This document shows positions 11,504 to 24,156 of a DNA stretch of 64,000 nucleotides, piece by piece. The stretch spans positions 14,852,539-14,916,538 of the forward strand of contig OY987248.1 in assembly GCA_963920765.1 (NCBI GenBank). The letters run 5' to 3'. A model generated the notes under the pieces. It ran no database searches, was not told the DNA's origin, and worked only from the letters and a program-made list of their open reading frames with translations. The position numbers and the translations under genes were made by a program. How positions within the stretch are numbered: position 1 is the first letter of the stretch; each line of letters begins with the position of its first letter. Source of the DNA: Ulota crispa. Taxonomy: Eukaryota; Streptophyta; Bryopsida; Orthotrichales; Orthotrichaceae.

Positions 11504-12547
11504 CTTCTCGCAACTTGGGTTATCAAAAAATATGAGTACATTTACTGAGATCGTTTTGTGCTTTCCATGATGCACCATGTGTCCATGATCACTTCTACAA
11601 AGAAAATTAGCTAAAAAACAAATTTTATCTGTAACTCAGCTTGTTTTTTGGTGGTCAAAAGACAATTTTTGTCCTTGTTGGCGTTTAATCCTTGAGCGCC
11701 CGGAGTTTTTTTTCCCAAGTTCAGGGTTGCACAGGGGAGGGCTTCACTTTAAATTAGCGATCTTATTGTTGGATTAGATCTAGCCAAAGTGGCCATTCCA
11801 TTTTGAAGGTAACATTGGTTTGCAGGTGTTGGTTGATTGTCAAAGTGGTTGACTGTATACTTTAGAAGGTTATAGGGGTCAAAGAAGGGTTGACCCATTC
11901 AATTTCTGATTTTTTTGGAGACCTGGCTCTCTCAACCGAGATGTAAGGGGTGCTAGGGTAGGGTTTAGGGCCTAATTTTTTTAGGGTTTATAGGTTGACA
12001 TGTCCTACGTTTAGGTGTTAAATTTGGGGTCCATCCGAGCAGTGGAAGGGTCGTTCAAAAATCCCTAAATGTGCTCCTCTTCCTAGCTCGAAGAGCGAGG
12101 TGACCGGTTCTAGACTAGGGCCGACTGGCAAGGTGGCGCAAGGAAGCCGTACTCTGTGCATGGATGACAATTAGGCTTTTGCGCTTGTTGGCGGGGGGTA
12201 CAGTATTTCAGCTGACCTGCGGCAATTGGGATTTACCTCGGTCCCCAAGCCAACGATTCACTGGGGGTTCTTTCACTTATTGGATACACATCCAAGGAAT
12301 TAGGGTTCCAATGCTAGGGCCAGGTTCAAGGCGGTTTTACGTATAAAAAGGGTCCGGGTTAGAAAGCAAAGTAAATGAACCAAAGGCTGGTAAATTCCAC
12401 AAATTCAAGAAATAAAAAAGTAAGATTACAATGACAGTGTACCAAGGCAAAATCCCTGTGAAGTGAAGAGAAGTATAATAAAAAATCTCTAATAACAAAA
12501 TGAAGGTGTCACAAAAGTGCCACCAACACCAAGGAACTACATAGGTG

Positions 12548-14092
12548 TATTGAAAATATTTTGGATGAACTGGCCTTAGTTTTTTTTCAAACCAGAAAAT
12601 GATTGAGTAGCAAGGATGGCTAAATTTTTTATAGATGTAAAGTTGGATGGTTTCAATCTTTCATTAAACCTAAATCTCATGATGGTTCAAAAAAAATAAG
12701 AATACTACACTAGTAGAATGAGTCAGCATGAAGTGGAACCTCCAAAATTGGGCTCCTACTCCCAAACTTGTGAATAAAACTTGGCCAATTATTTTACATT
12801 TGTTATTAAAATAATATAGAACAATTGGGAACACCAATTTTGGTGTAGGAAAAAGCAATAACTAGTAAAGAACGTTATTATTGACCCTGACTTGTGAAAA
12901 TCTAACTAAACCATACCTTGAAATAAGATTTTATTTTTTAATTGTGTTGAGGTGGATTGAGCTCTAACTCAACCCTAACTCAACGCAAGTTTTTATTCTT
13001 TTGTTGTGTTTAGGTGGGTTGAGCTCTACCTCAACCCTACCTCAACCCACGATTTTTATTTTTTTGTTGTGTTGAGGTGGGTTGAGCTCCACATCAACCC
13101 TACCTCAACTCAAGATTATTTTTTTTGTTGTGTTGAGATGGGTTGCGCTCTACCTCAACCCTACCACAACACAAGTTCCTTCATTTTTTTTTCTTTTTTT
13201 TTTTTTTTTAGTATTGAGGTGGGTTGAGCTATACCTCAACCCTACTTCAACGCAAGTTTATACTTTTTTGTTGTGCTAAGGTGGGTTGAACTCTACCACA
13301 ACCCCACTTCAACACAAGTTTATAATTATTTGTTGAGTTGAGGTGGGTTGAGCTCTACCTCAACCCTACCTCAACCCAAGATTTTTATTTTTTTGTTGTG
13401 TTGAGGTGGGTTGAGCTCTACCTCAACCCTACCACAACACAAGTTCATATTTTTCTGTTGTATTGAGGGGGTTGAGCTCTACCTCAACCCCACCTCAACA
13501 GCAATTTATATTAATTTGTTGAGTTGAGGTGGGTTGAGCTCTACCTCAACCCTACCTCAACCCTACCTCAACCCTACCTCAACACAAGTTTTTTGTTTTT
13601 TTTTTTGTTTTTTGTTTTTGCGTTGAGGTGGATTGAGCTCAACCTCAACCCTACCTCAATTCAATTTTTTTTTTGAGGTGGGTTGAGCTCTACCTTAGCC
13701 TTACTTCAACATTGTTGTTTTTGTGTATTTTTTATTATTTGTTGAGGTGGGGTTGAGCTCTATCTCAATGAGTGAAATTATTTTGGATGAAGTTGCCTTA
13801 GATTTTTTTCAAATTTAGAAATGGTTGAGTAGCAAGAATGACTACATTTTTTTTTTAGGTGTAAAGTTGGATGCTTTGAACCTTTTGTCAAGGCTAAATC
13901 TCATGATGGTTTTGTGAAATATTGAACTATTGCATCAGTTGAGTAAGGCAATATCAAGAGGAACCAAGAAAATTGGGTTCCTACCCCCAAACTTGTGTAA
14001 AAAAGTTGGTAATGTATTTCTCATTTTTTCAAAAAACACTATAGAATAATTAGGCACAACAATTTTGGTGTAGCAAAAACGCAATAAATAGC
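12548..14092 (+). repeat. Diverged 310-bp direct repeat flanking the minisatellite
   Basis: About 12548-12867 and 13782-14092 are direct copies. Both have TATTTTGGATGAA, GAGTAGCAAGRATG, GTGTAAAGTTGGATG, TAAATCTCATGATGGTT, CTCCCAAACTTGTG and CAATTTTGGTGTAG in the same order. They differ at roughly a quarter of positions by eye. The array lies between them, so a unit containing one repeat plus the array was probably duplicated. Confidence 0.75.
12945..13770 (+). repeat. ~62-bp minisatellite, about 13 units, each a hairpin
   Basis: Units alternate a T-rich stretch (TTTTTGTTGTGTTGAGG type) with GGTTGAGCTCTACCTCAACC-type sequence. In a typical unit a 16-17-base arm beginning GTTGAGGT pairs with its near-complement ending ACCTCAAC across a loop of about 6 bases. 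Unit length varies with the T-run. One unit near 13545-13580 has extra CCTACCTCAA blocks. It lacks the constant repeats with unique spacers of a CRISPR array. Confidence 0.9.
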
Positions 14093-14209
14093 ACAAAATG
14101 TTTTCACTGCACATGTGTCCTTTCTGATACTTGCACCATGCACCTAAAAGTGAATCAAGCACAGGGACGGCAGGTGACCTTCAAGGCCCACTTCCTTTGA
14201 GGATGAACT

Positions 14210-16754
14210 TTTAGGAAGCAATCTCCTAAACACATGTGGGCCCCGCCGCAAGTAGTACATCAGTATCTAGTGCGCTGTTTGCAAACAATGCACTGACGAT
14301 AAATGTTACAAACCAAGGTGCTGTAATGCATCATCGAAGGATGTTGAAGGCAATCCACCTTGGTGGTGTTTGGTCTATCCAACCAAGGTGCAATAAGCGT
14401 CTCTGCAACGTCCATGTGGTACTTGATCCGCCTACAATGCACTTGCTCGCCCCAACTCAACCTATTGTGCTTCAAAAGCACCCACAAGTTCTGTAGCCAA
14501 CAATCCACTGTGAAAAAGAAATGCTTGTGCCACCACTTGTGAGAGTGGAACTGCACGGTGTAATCCATTCGCATCTGATCCACCACATCCACGCCCCGCA
14601 TGTGGATCTAATACTCCACCTGCTGCGGTGTAGAAGGAATAGGCTGTCGGATCCCATCCAGCGAACGCATCAACCGAGCACCCTCCCCTACTGGATCTGC
14701 AGATGTAGAAAGGATGTAGACAGATTTGGAGTCATACGAGCACGTCGCTGGCATCCGCCGTTGCGCATGCATGCGCCTAAATCAGGGTTTCGTGGGTATA
14801 CTCTCCTCTCTTGTAGCCAAGAAGTGAAGAGGGGAGACCAAGTCCGTTCTCCCTAAAAGTCCCAATAGCCCAGATCCCCTGACGGTATAATCCCTCAAAC
14901 AACTTTGGGGAAGTGAAGAAGTTGTCACACACAACAGTGTGACCAACGTCATCGAGTCCCTTAGTCAGCTCATGCACCACCCGCTCCCCATGACCAACAT
15001 CTGGGACACCAGTAGCCCCCACATACGGCTGCAAATTGTAGATGTACCTCTGCTGTCCAAACACCAACTTGTCAATTCCTAACCCCCTTAGCACTGCTAC
15101 GTTCTGTATAATCTTCCAAGTTCATACAAAGTCCACACATATAATCTACACCATAAAAAGGGCCTAGACACAAACCAACTACTATAATTTAGCTAAAATG
15201 AAGAGATATTTCTAGTACTATTCACAAAATTCAAATCTATACAGCACTTTCATCTCTTCAACTTTGCAAACACTGTCAATCCCTATCCAAGGAATGAATA
15301 AGCATTGTATCTATAATTTCTTAACATTAACAAACATTTGTAGTACATATTTAGAAGGTCCATGCTTATCTAATTTTCTAATATCTTATAAACCCAATGA
15401 CAATTTCCAATTCTCTAATATCTTATAACCCCAATGAAAGTTCATAATTCTCTAATATCTTATAATCCCGAGGCAAATAACATTGAATATTTAGTGAGTT
15501 GCTCTAAAACAGCTTCTATAATTTTGGTACACTCACAAAGTGTCTTAGTACATTCTAAAGCCTTAAAAAAATCCATTACACATTCACAAAATCAATGAGT
15601 CTAAAATTCTGTGATATCTTATAATAACAAAGAAAATAATACATAATATCGAGTGCATCACTAAGTGCCATCTTTTGTAATTTTTGGAAATGTACAAAGT
15701 TTTTAGGTACATTTTGAAAAACCACTTGCTACTAATCAATATTATGTGTATTTTCATTGCTAATTCAAATGAGAAGAAATGTGTCACATTGAAGGTTTAG
15801 GCCACTAGATAAGCACACAACAAAACGAGAACAATAAATACTGAAGACATTTCAGACAGATATACACCTTGAAGGGTTGTAAACAGCTGCAAAGAATTTG
15901 AAGCCGTACTTCATTGGCTTTGCGGGCATGTACTGCCAGAATGTGGAAAAGTGTCCCCAATATGCCACCATAATTTCATCACAAGTGATGAATTTATCTG
16001 GATGGTAAAGAGCACTACTTTTCACAATGAAGTCATCAGCAACCTACCGGACTTTGGCGAGCTTATCGAATCCCGAGTCCTGCCTGTCACCCAAAGCGCA
16101 ATTGTCCACAACATGCAAGCATTGCAAGAGACTCTTGAATCGATTCCGCATGAATACGTGTGGAATCACGGGGCAATGAAGGAACTCCGAGAGCTTCAAG
16201 TAATCCCGGATGGTTGGCATCTCCTTGATGCCCATAAGTATTGCCACACCAAAAAATGCTCTCATCTCCAAAGAAGTGGTTGGAACCCACATGGGTTCTC
16301 CGTTGGTGCCATGTGATCGTCCAGTATCCTGCTGCAATGCATAGAGGTTAGTCTGCTGAACCACCCTCTCTACAAAAGGACCATCACAGAACATGTCGAA
16401 AAAGTACACAGTGGGTCAGTGTCCACAAGGCTTGATAGTGGGGCCAAGGTGGGCCCCATGAAAGGATGCAGTGTCTCCTAGGAGTGTCGACTCTTGAGAA
16501 TGCCAAGACCGATCATGGTACCTAGCTCAAAAGTCCAAATCATCAAGGTCAAGGTCCTTTTCATAAACACCAACCTCATGGCGCAAATCCACGCTCTCTC
16601 CCACAGAATTAGCGTCAGATCCAAAGTACTCCATGGAGGAATCCTCACCAACAAAATCTCGCCACTTCGCAGCCCACTCAAAATCTGATGTCTCGTCACT
16701 ATAACAATTTGGGTGACTAAGCTCACCTTCAATACCCACTGCGGTGGGTGACAA
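14210..16754 (-). pseudogene. piggyBac transposase, decayed
   Basis: This DDE transposase would cut and paste the surrounding element at TTAA. Reading on the minus strand: an acidic N-terminal part (16754-16527, SDETSDFEWAAKWRDFVGED); the core start (16409-16044, FFDMFCDGPFVERVVQQTN and FGVAILMG); the first acid in TCDEIMVAYWG (about 15975); the second in VVCDNFFTSPKLF (about 14930); the third in GVDVVDQM (about 14590); and a C-terminal cysteine-rich end CIVCKQRTRY..CTTCGG (about 14250). All three catalytic aspartates survive. The frame has stops after KLAKVR, in the segment before GVDVVDQ (with a frame change near 14777) and in the cysteine-rich end. A GT-AG intron of about 740 bp (15868-15111) may separate AAVYNPS from NVAVLRG. 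It is not functional as it stands. Confidence 0.88.
15369..15480 (+). repeat. 40-bp tandem repeat, three units, in the transposase intron
   Basis: Three units carry CTCTAATATCTTATAA followed by CCCAATGA-type sequence, with decay in the third. The repeat lies in the putative intron of the piggyBac transposase. Confidence 0.75.
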
Positions 16755-17239
16755 GCTATGGTGTGAAAGAGGAGGGGGGATACATCATCACGGAAGCGCT
16801 GTGTAGGAAAGATCGAGATGCCTTCATTGCTAGATCCGTTGCTCAGTATCACTGAAGGGCTTGCTGCATGTACTGGTACCATTGAAGGGCCCGCTATGTC
16901 TACCCTTGCAAAAGTGTCCTGCCTCCCTGCACCTCTCGGCAATCCTCCACCCACACCTTCTGACCCCCCACACTCCCACAAAAGACAACATAATAATAGG
17001 GCACTCCTCCTTCTTGCCAACGCTTTTGCAGCTCGCCGACAAACTCCTGTAAACCTCTCTAGCTTGCAAGATCGAACCCAAGAGTGTGAAGTCTCACTCA
17101 AACCGCCGAGGGCAAGGGCTTGTAGTTTGCATACCCAAATGGACCTTCTAATACAGGCAAGTCCCCTTCTAAGGCGTTGTTTCTTTGAGGAATGTCCCCT
17201 TGGTGACGAGCAAGCCACTCTCTCACTCAATCAACGGCA

Positions 17240-20186
17240 GAAAAAGCAGGATCAAGCATTCTGGGCTGCAGTTTTAGCATCCTACAAACAAAACACAGTT
17301 TCATTAGTATGTCTAGACTTTTCTGTAGGAAACAAATTGACCATAACCAATGCAGGACAAAAAAAAGGTTGATTATTCATTGAAACACAAAACAAGGAGG
17401 ATTGACAGAGTCCTTTTGATTTAAATTCCTTTCCGGACTTTGGTGGTTACTAGTGGTGGTAGGTGTGATTGGCGTGAGAATTGGATAGCGTAACTTGTGT
17501 ATTTCACAGTCTGGGTAGCATGTTCGGTGCAATTCAGAATTTGACAGTGATCACTCTACGCATTTGCTTCCCTAAAATGCAATGTGTCAATCCCAGAAAC
17601 CCAGGGCAGCAATTTGTTCTGAATTTTGAGTATAACCTAAACTAGAGTGGACGGTAGCAAGAGTGGAGCATGTGGATTCTTTACTGATGATGCAAATTGG
17701 AATGAGGGCTTTATTTTGCCATGAAAGGAATTGTTTCTGTATGGCTTGCGTGGACCAGACTGCATATCAGGAGAAACCATGTTCTGGTGGAATTTACTAG
17801 CCACAAAGGTGGGATCGGGTGAGAATGGCATGCAATAGTGCTTCATGTCATTGCACAACCAATTGGAGAGATACCCTAATTCACTGGCAAGCTCTGCCGG
17901 GCCTGGTTCCACCATGTCATCATTGGACTAGTTATTCATTTTGTACTCTCTAAGAAATTGATAGACTCCAATGGCGGCTCTTGGAGATCGGCACCAAGGC
18001 AGCGAAGTTGAAGAAAACCTCAGGCCTAACTAGTAACAAGCATTCCACATCCACAGAACCACGCAATTTCACTATGGCCAATCAAATGACAGACATGAAG
18101 CACGTTAAATGAATAGCAGCAAAAGGTATTATCTATTTCCATAGATGAAGGAACTTCTGTAAAAAATGAAGCATCATTGCGGAAATAAGCGAAATGACAA
18201 ACAACATTGCTAAGACCGGGTTGACCATACCCATATAATAAAATACATACAGAAGCACATGGACTAGGATGCTTAGCACTCCATGAGTCCCAATTGAGCA
18301 CAAATCTTGCACAAAAAAATCTCGTCAAAATCTAGGGTGAACTGAATGTTTCATTGCACATAAAGAAATAGTATAGGGATTGGTGGAATTGGCAGGAAAG
18401 GCTCTTGTCAATCTTGCACCCTAAGGAAAAATCCTTCACTACATACCACTACCCTATGAACCTAGAATGTGAAGCTATACCCACGTACTGCAGGTCTGAG
18501 GATTTGCTTTGAATCCCAGCAACTAAGACAATCAAATACCACAAGAAGCACGTATGTGTCCATGTGAACAAGGCATAGCAAGTGACCAAACGGGCTTCAT
18601 CGAATGAAATCAAAATCCTCTAGATTGACCTGTCTTGCGAAAGATGGCATTGCTGGCGATGATGTCTGAGGTCAGAATTGGGGGAGAAATTGAGATCGAA
18701 CCGTGGAGACGCTCTCGGTCGTGGACTACACGCTCTTCCAAATTCCCTCTGCTGCCTCGGTAAGTGTGGAGAGCGACGGGACGCTTGTATGGGGGGTGGA
18801 ATCTAGCCAATGGGAGCGTCACTTCCGAACAAAGGTGAGCTCGAACCATGGCGCAGTTGCAAAACAACCCTTCCCAAGGTTGCCGTGGTTGCACCTCAAC
18901 GTCCACGGCCCCTTCCAAGTGATTGAACCTGACCTCTATTAGCACCGCGGCCTCAACCGTCACCATGTCGTCCTCCTAAGCCTACAAAATTCAAATTGAG
19001 GGCACAGTGATTACCAGTAACCCTCCCTTGGCACTAATCCCCTCTTCTAAATTGATTTTCCACAAATGCACCACCCGGTCTCCCTTGCAGATGTCGCAGC
19101 GTCTATGGCATTGCTCTTAGACTGGACTGCGGCTCGGAATTGAGGTCTAGCAGACTAGGTGGAGTAGAATTGAGATCAAAGAGAGTCGCTGCTGCTTAGT
19201 TGATGTCCCCAGTTGGATCACTGCGGAGAGTAGCTATGATCCCTCCGCGATCGCTACACTCTTTTCCATGAACCCCTAAACCTTGCCCAATTCTCTCCCC
19301 AATTGGATTGCCCCTCGCCATGAGTATACCCCTCCTGCACCCTAAACCGCCCCTCCCAACATCTTGCCTGCCGCGACTAGACCCTATTCCAAGAGCCCGA
19401 AGTCCATCCTCGGGTGGCAAATTGTCATTCCCCCCCCACTCACCCATGCCATTGTGGAATTGCTCTCCGGGCAAGCTCTCTCCATCAATTGCTGCGCGAC
19501 GCCTGCGGTGTTGAATTGGGTACGACGACATCCGAAGCCTTTGCTTGCCATCATTGCGGGAGGGATTGCACCGAGTTGCAAGTGATGAATCCACTAGACA
19601 ACCACTAAGAGGGCTATCCAGCCACCATTTTTACCTAAGGAAATTGTCCACTAAAGCCGGCAGACCATCAGGATGGCCCTTTGGGATTCTATGAAGCACA
19701 CCAAGAATGCAGAAACATTGACGGCGGAAGAGGTACCTCCACAAATTTGCAGATGGTGTTGCCAGCCAGGAATGGTTCGCGGCAGGAGGCTCTAAATTCA
19801 ATAGGAACTCTTCACTCAAGCAATTCTTCAATTTGGACCCCTAAGAGGCTGTCAAGTTGTGTCTTTGAAGCGCCCAAACCTCAAGCATGGCCTCAAATTC
19901 AACAAATTCACTGGGTGTTGATCTAGCAGCTGCACTCAACCCAGAATTATTGCTCTCACTCCTAGCTTGCGACACTGCCGCAGAAGCCATTCTCGCCCGT
20001 ACTTGCGCTCAACAAAACTACCAAAGGGCAGAGGACAATCTCGCATGAAGCAAGGAAAAATGAGCCCCCACTAAACCGCTCCCAGAAATCACGTAGCATG
20101 GCGTACCTATGAAACTGCAATCTTCCCCAAGCATGGAGCCGCCACAAGAATATCAAAAACAAAACAAACGAGCTAAACCCTACAAC
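17240..20186. other. Unassigned interior of the 9-kb piggyBac
   Basis: This ~3-kb stretch is less AT-rich than its surroundings and has several open frames of 60-132 codons on both strands, none with recognisable domains. On the minus strand it would be upstream of the transposase and could hold its promoter and leader. Captured host sequence is possible but I cannot identify a source. Confidence 0.3.
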
Positions 20187-20290
20187 CACTACAAGGAGAC
20201 CATGGTCTTTTTGACAAAAAAATGTGACACAATCTACACTGTAGATTATGTCACATTTTTTTGTCAAAAAGACCATGGTTTCCTGTAGTG
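20187..20290. mobile_element. CACTA-type MITE, near-perfect hairpin
   Basis: A 104-bp element that starts CACTACAAGGAGACCATGG and ends CCATGGTTTCCTGTAGTG, with AAC duplicated on both sides (20184-20186, 20291-20293). Its arms (GGTCTTTTTGACAAAAAAAT and complement) are almost perfect with a tiny loop. CACTA ends and a 3-bp duplication fit the En/Spm superfamily. Confidence 0.9.
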
Positions 20291-21004
20291 AACTAAAAAC
20301 TCATTTTGCAATGCAAACTTCCTAGCTGATGAAAGCCTCATACTCTTTGCGATCGTCCTTCAAGGCACCACAACTGTAAACTACTCCAAGTTGAGATTTG
20401 CTGGAGCGCTTGCACGATGAAGATGTTGAAGAAAACCGCTGGGAGGGGAGAAGGCCAGACACGTCGACCTTCCGCCGAAACCCTGGCCTGTCGTCGATCG
20501 GCGATTTGGAGTTGCCCCAATCACAAAAACGCGACACCCGGCCAATCTACCCCCAAAATATCCCAAACTAATCCACAAACAGCCAGTTCCCCCACTCCCC
20601 TAAATCAAGAACCCTACCTCCCTACATCTTGGTACTTCTTTAGCCAAGGACACCTAAATCCAACGTTTGGAGCGCCCCTTTTTCAATCCGGTGCAACATG
20701 ATTCTGTGCCTGGGGCGCCCAGGGGTTAAGGGTTAAGCTCCATCTGTAAAAATCTTCTTGTTTTCAACCAATCTTTTGAGTGCATGCACTAGATATAACA
20801 CACATGTTTGTATTGTAATCAATATTTTAGAACATTTGGCTAGCTCTTATCCAATAAATTCAAATTTCAAAAAGATGATTTTGTCATTTTGTACTACTAC
20901 TTTTCTATTGTTTTTAGATCTTGTGCTCCTTTGGAGACAACACAACAAATCTACATCAAATATTGTATTTGGGTTGTCTTAACAACTGTTATGCCTTATC
21001 CTAA

Positions 21005-21280
21005 AAGGTTATCTCATGACCCATTGCTTGGTCACTTGGAGGGGTTTGCAACTATCTAGATACTAGGATTTCACATGGTCTACAACTTGGACGCCACTAC
21101 TTTGTTTTTTGCAACTTTGTTGTTGTTGGGCCCTTTACAATGGCTTATTGTAGTAATTAATAATGAAAATTTCTGTACAGTAGTATCAATTAGTATTTGT
21201 TTATTGTAGGATGTTGAGAAAACCGGTGCGCAGTATTTAGTGTAGCACAAAGCCCATCAGTTACTTTATGACACAGTGCC
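21005..21280 (+). repeat. Dispersed direct repeat, copy 1
   Basis: It matches 22092-22370 in order: TTATCTCATGAC, CTTGGTCACTTGGA, GATACTAGGATTTCACATG, GGGCCCTTTA and GTGTAG near the end. Class unknown; about 75% similar by eye. Confidence 0.6.
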
Positions 21281-21598
21281 ACAGTGGCTTTTCTTCTTTT
21301 TTTTCTTTGTTTTTTTTTTCTTTTATTTAATTGTTGATGAATTATTGCCTTGTTGATTGGAACTTTTATTATTACAGAAGACCATTATCGATTGAGGCTC
21401 TTTATGTCAAAAAAAAGAGTCGCCAGTAATTGCAGAACTGCAGTAGTTGGAGTAGTTCACCTGAAAACTTAAATAAATTTTTGTCAACCTGTGGCCATTT
21501 TCTAGATTCTGACTCCACCCATTCTCAATGAATGGTGCCTGCAGAATCATTGAAATGCGAGCTTGATTTTGTTATTTGGGGGCAAAAAGCAAAAATTT

Positions 21599-21896
21599 AG
21601 AGCATCCGCAATGCAGCCGAGATAAACAATTGCATCAGTATTGTACCGGTGGTATTATTTATTGTGCAATTTAATGTGACCTTCATATGCATTGGTACTT
21701 TCACGGCCTCGGGATATGAAGCCCTCAGATCAGTATATTTCGTTGATTTGCTTGTCCCTGGAAGACTCTTGTTACCTTTGTCTGGACCAAGTTGATAAGA
21801 ATCTTTCCTAGCCTTGTTCCTAGCCTTCACGTGTCATGTAACGCTTGGTCAAGTTTTCATGTGCAGACTAGTATACTAGCTCTGCATTGGGGTGTT
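21599..21896. mobile_element. Possible Harbinger-type MITE, decayed
   Basis: The left end AGAGCATCCGCAATGCAGCC and the right end CTCTGCATTGGGGTGTTG are inverted and resemble the ends of the 28228-28645 element. No clear target duplication. Confidence 0.4.
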
Positions 21897-22091
21897 GTCC
21901 ATGAAATTAAAATGAAAACGTGAAAACTCTCTTGAAATAACCCTATTGTTTCTTGGTAGAGGACTATTCCCAAGATCTGCATTGCAAATGCCAATGCCCT
22001 TAAGTTTTAAAAAATTTGGTACTTTAAAATCACATTGAAGGCTAAAAACCAACTACACTAAATAGTGAAATTAGATTGCCTTACCTTGGAA

Positions 22092-22370
22092 AGTTATCTC
22101 ATGACTCACCACTTGGCCACCTAAAGACACATGCGACTTTCTAAATACTAAGGTTTCACATGATTTGTGCCCTAAACATTATTAATTCGTTTTTTCTTGA
22201 GCATGTTGTTGCCCGGCCCTTTAAAAAAAAGTTGCATAAATGATTAATGAAATACATTGTAGTGTCAGTAAGTGTTTTTATAGTGAGACATGTGAAGAAA
22301 TTAGTGTGGGGCAACCTAATTCCACTATTTAATGTACACTCCAAGGTGGTATATGAGTGGGGCAATGAGC
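22092..22370 (+). repeat. Dispersed direct repeat, copy 2
   Basis: Partner of 21005-21280, with GTTATCTCATGACTCACCAC and TACTAAGGTTTCACATGATT. Confidence 0.6.
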
Positions 22371-23519
22371 GGGAAGATCTAAAATAACAAAAGATGGTCA
22401 ACCAAATGGATTGTCAAAAAAAAATGGGTTGAACTTTCAGCTTACATCATCAAAATAAGCTAGATTTTATAAAAAGAACTTTTGATTGTAGTACAAATAT
22501 GAAGGCAATGTTAGTGCTATACTGCTATCCACTGAAAAAAACCAATTGAAAATGTTGAACTTTTTATAAAGGAAAATCAAAATCTCCTTAGATATTAGAG
22601 TAGAATTTAGAAGGCTTTTTGGGTTTAGCCAAGTGAAGGTGACAACTCAAAGTATAAAGATGCATTACTTCTTGCTAGGGCTTGGTTGTGGCAGCCCACT
22701 TGAGTACGTGTAATTAACAAAAAAGGTATAAGGGACATTTTATCTTTTTTCTCACGTTTCACCTTCACAAATTCAAGTTCAATTGCAAATTTTCAATGTT
22801 TTGTATTTTACAAGGTAATATGTATATATACACATGTACATGTGTGTGTGAGTATATGTATACATGCACACACGTATAAAGCTTGACTATATTATGTAAA
22901 GGATTTGTTCGGACTTCCAAGTTGGATTTCTATTTCTGCTAAGTAAAACCCCACTTTGTGCATGTCAAACATTTTCAAAAAATGTTGTTATGTATATATT
23001 TCTAATTGAATTGGCAAGTTGTAAGTCCCAAATTTTAATGTATCAACCAATTAGACTTTCAAAGAATTTGGTAAAACTTTGGATTTGGACCATATATGAA
23101 CCACCACCTAAAGAGCCCTCATAAGAATATTGGGAATGTTATATTGTGGGGATTTGCCACAAAACTTTGTGGATGGTCACCATTGATTATGGGCTAAGCA
23201 GAGACTTCTCATTATTGTCGCCCATTGATTTCCAAAATGGAAGGGTTTTCCATGAAAAACTAAGGAATATCGTAGGTCAATTACACATCTTTTGTAAATT
23301 TTGCATTGGTTGAAAGGACATATGAAGAAAAAAACATATATATACTATTGTATTGAAAAAGCTAAAGGTTGAATTTAGCCAAAGAGACTAGTGTGAATGA
23401 AGCATTTGTTGCCAATGGTTCAACTATCTAAGCCTCATAGACTAAGATTATCAGTATATCCTTCATACCTTTGTTAGGAAGTACACCCTGGCTATCAAAA
23501 ACTAATATGTTCCTTTTTC

Positions 23520-23682
23520 TAAGAAATTTTCAAGTCCCCATGAGGCAACAAGGTCATTTGACTCCCCACCATAATTGGGTGCACTATTGACATAAGCACC
23601 ATGACATTACCCGGGTTTGAACTCTTGACCACCTCATTAATATGTCAAGGTCAAAACCACTAAGCCATGGCGTCCAATGCCT
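23520..23682 (-). mobile_element. tRNA-derived SINE candidate
   Basis: On the minus strand an A box (TGGCTTAGTGG, 23668-23658) is followed 45 nt later by a B box (AGTTCAAACCC, 23623-23613). This is the spacing of an RNA polymerase III promoter in a tRNA. The sequence does not fold as a full tRNA. The 3' end and target duplication are uncertain; short T-rich stretches on both sides may be the duplication. Confidence 0.55.
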
Positions 23683-24156
23683 TTTTTTTTTTTAATCAAT
23701 TGAAATTTAATTTTGAAAGAAAATAATCATTGTTGTGACGATATTACTACTTGTCCAATCCATACCATTCCAACATTCTTTTCTTGTAAAGACTGTAAAA
23801 GTCCTATCTACAAAAGTCCTTTTATCTCCAAAAATCCCTCTATCCACGGAAAACTTGTAATGAAAATGAATAATTTTCATAGCGTTCAAGTAAGCAAAGT
23901 ATTAAGGTCAAAGGTCATGAACACAAAATGATTGTCCCAATTGTTTGAAGATTTTATTTCTTGGAGATTTTGCTAATCCATGTTTAAAGTAATACGTTTC
24001 CAAATTAGAGGACATTTCCAAAGAATACTCGTGCACAGCAACTAGAAAACAATAATCTTGTTCAATTGAATTTGATCATACTTTTATTTACTACCCTAGA
24101 CAAGACTAATATACTGCCCAGAAATCATTCTAGACATTCCCTTTATTTTAAATGTG

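Larger units (their letters stand above)
11699..20725 (-). mobile_element. Probable ~9-kb piggyBac transposon with decayed transposase
   Basis: TTAA lies on both sides (11695-11698 and 20726-20729). The left end reads TCCTTGAGCGCCCGG; the complement of the right end reads CCCCTGGGCGCCCCAGG. A short element at 61608-61848 shares the same TTAA target and CCCCTCAGCGCCCAGCC end, which supports this as a real family. The only recognisable gene is a minus-strand piggyBac transposase (about 14210-16754). At 9.0 kb the element is longer than most piggyBacs. It also holds a minisatellite, a 310-bp direct repeat, a CACTA MITE and 3.3 kb of unassigned DNA. A chance pairing of two unrelated ends cannot be excluded without other copies. 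Confidence 0.6.

Noticed and set aside
12945-13770. Regular repeats resembling a CRISPR array
   Set aside because: The units are tandem and complete, have no unique spacers, and lie inside a plant-type transposon.
12548-14092. The 310-bp direct repeats as long terminal repeats
   Set aside because: There is no TG..CA end, no target duplication, no primer site and no coding interior, only the minisatellite; a segmental duplication fits better.
16478-17230. A 250-codon minus-strand frame
   Set aside because: It overlaps the acidic N-terminal region of the piggyBac transposase in another frame and has no domain of its own.
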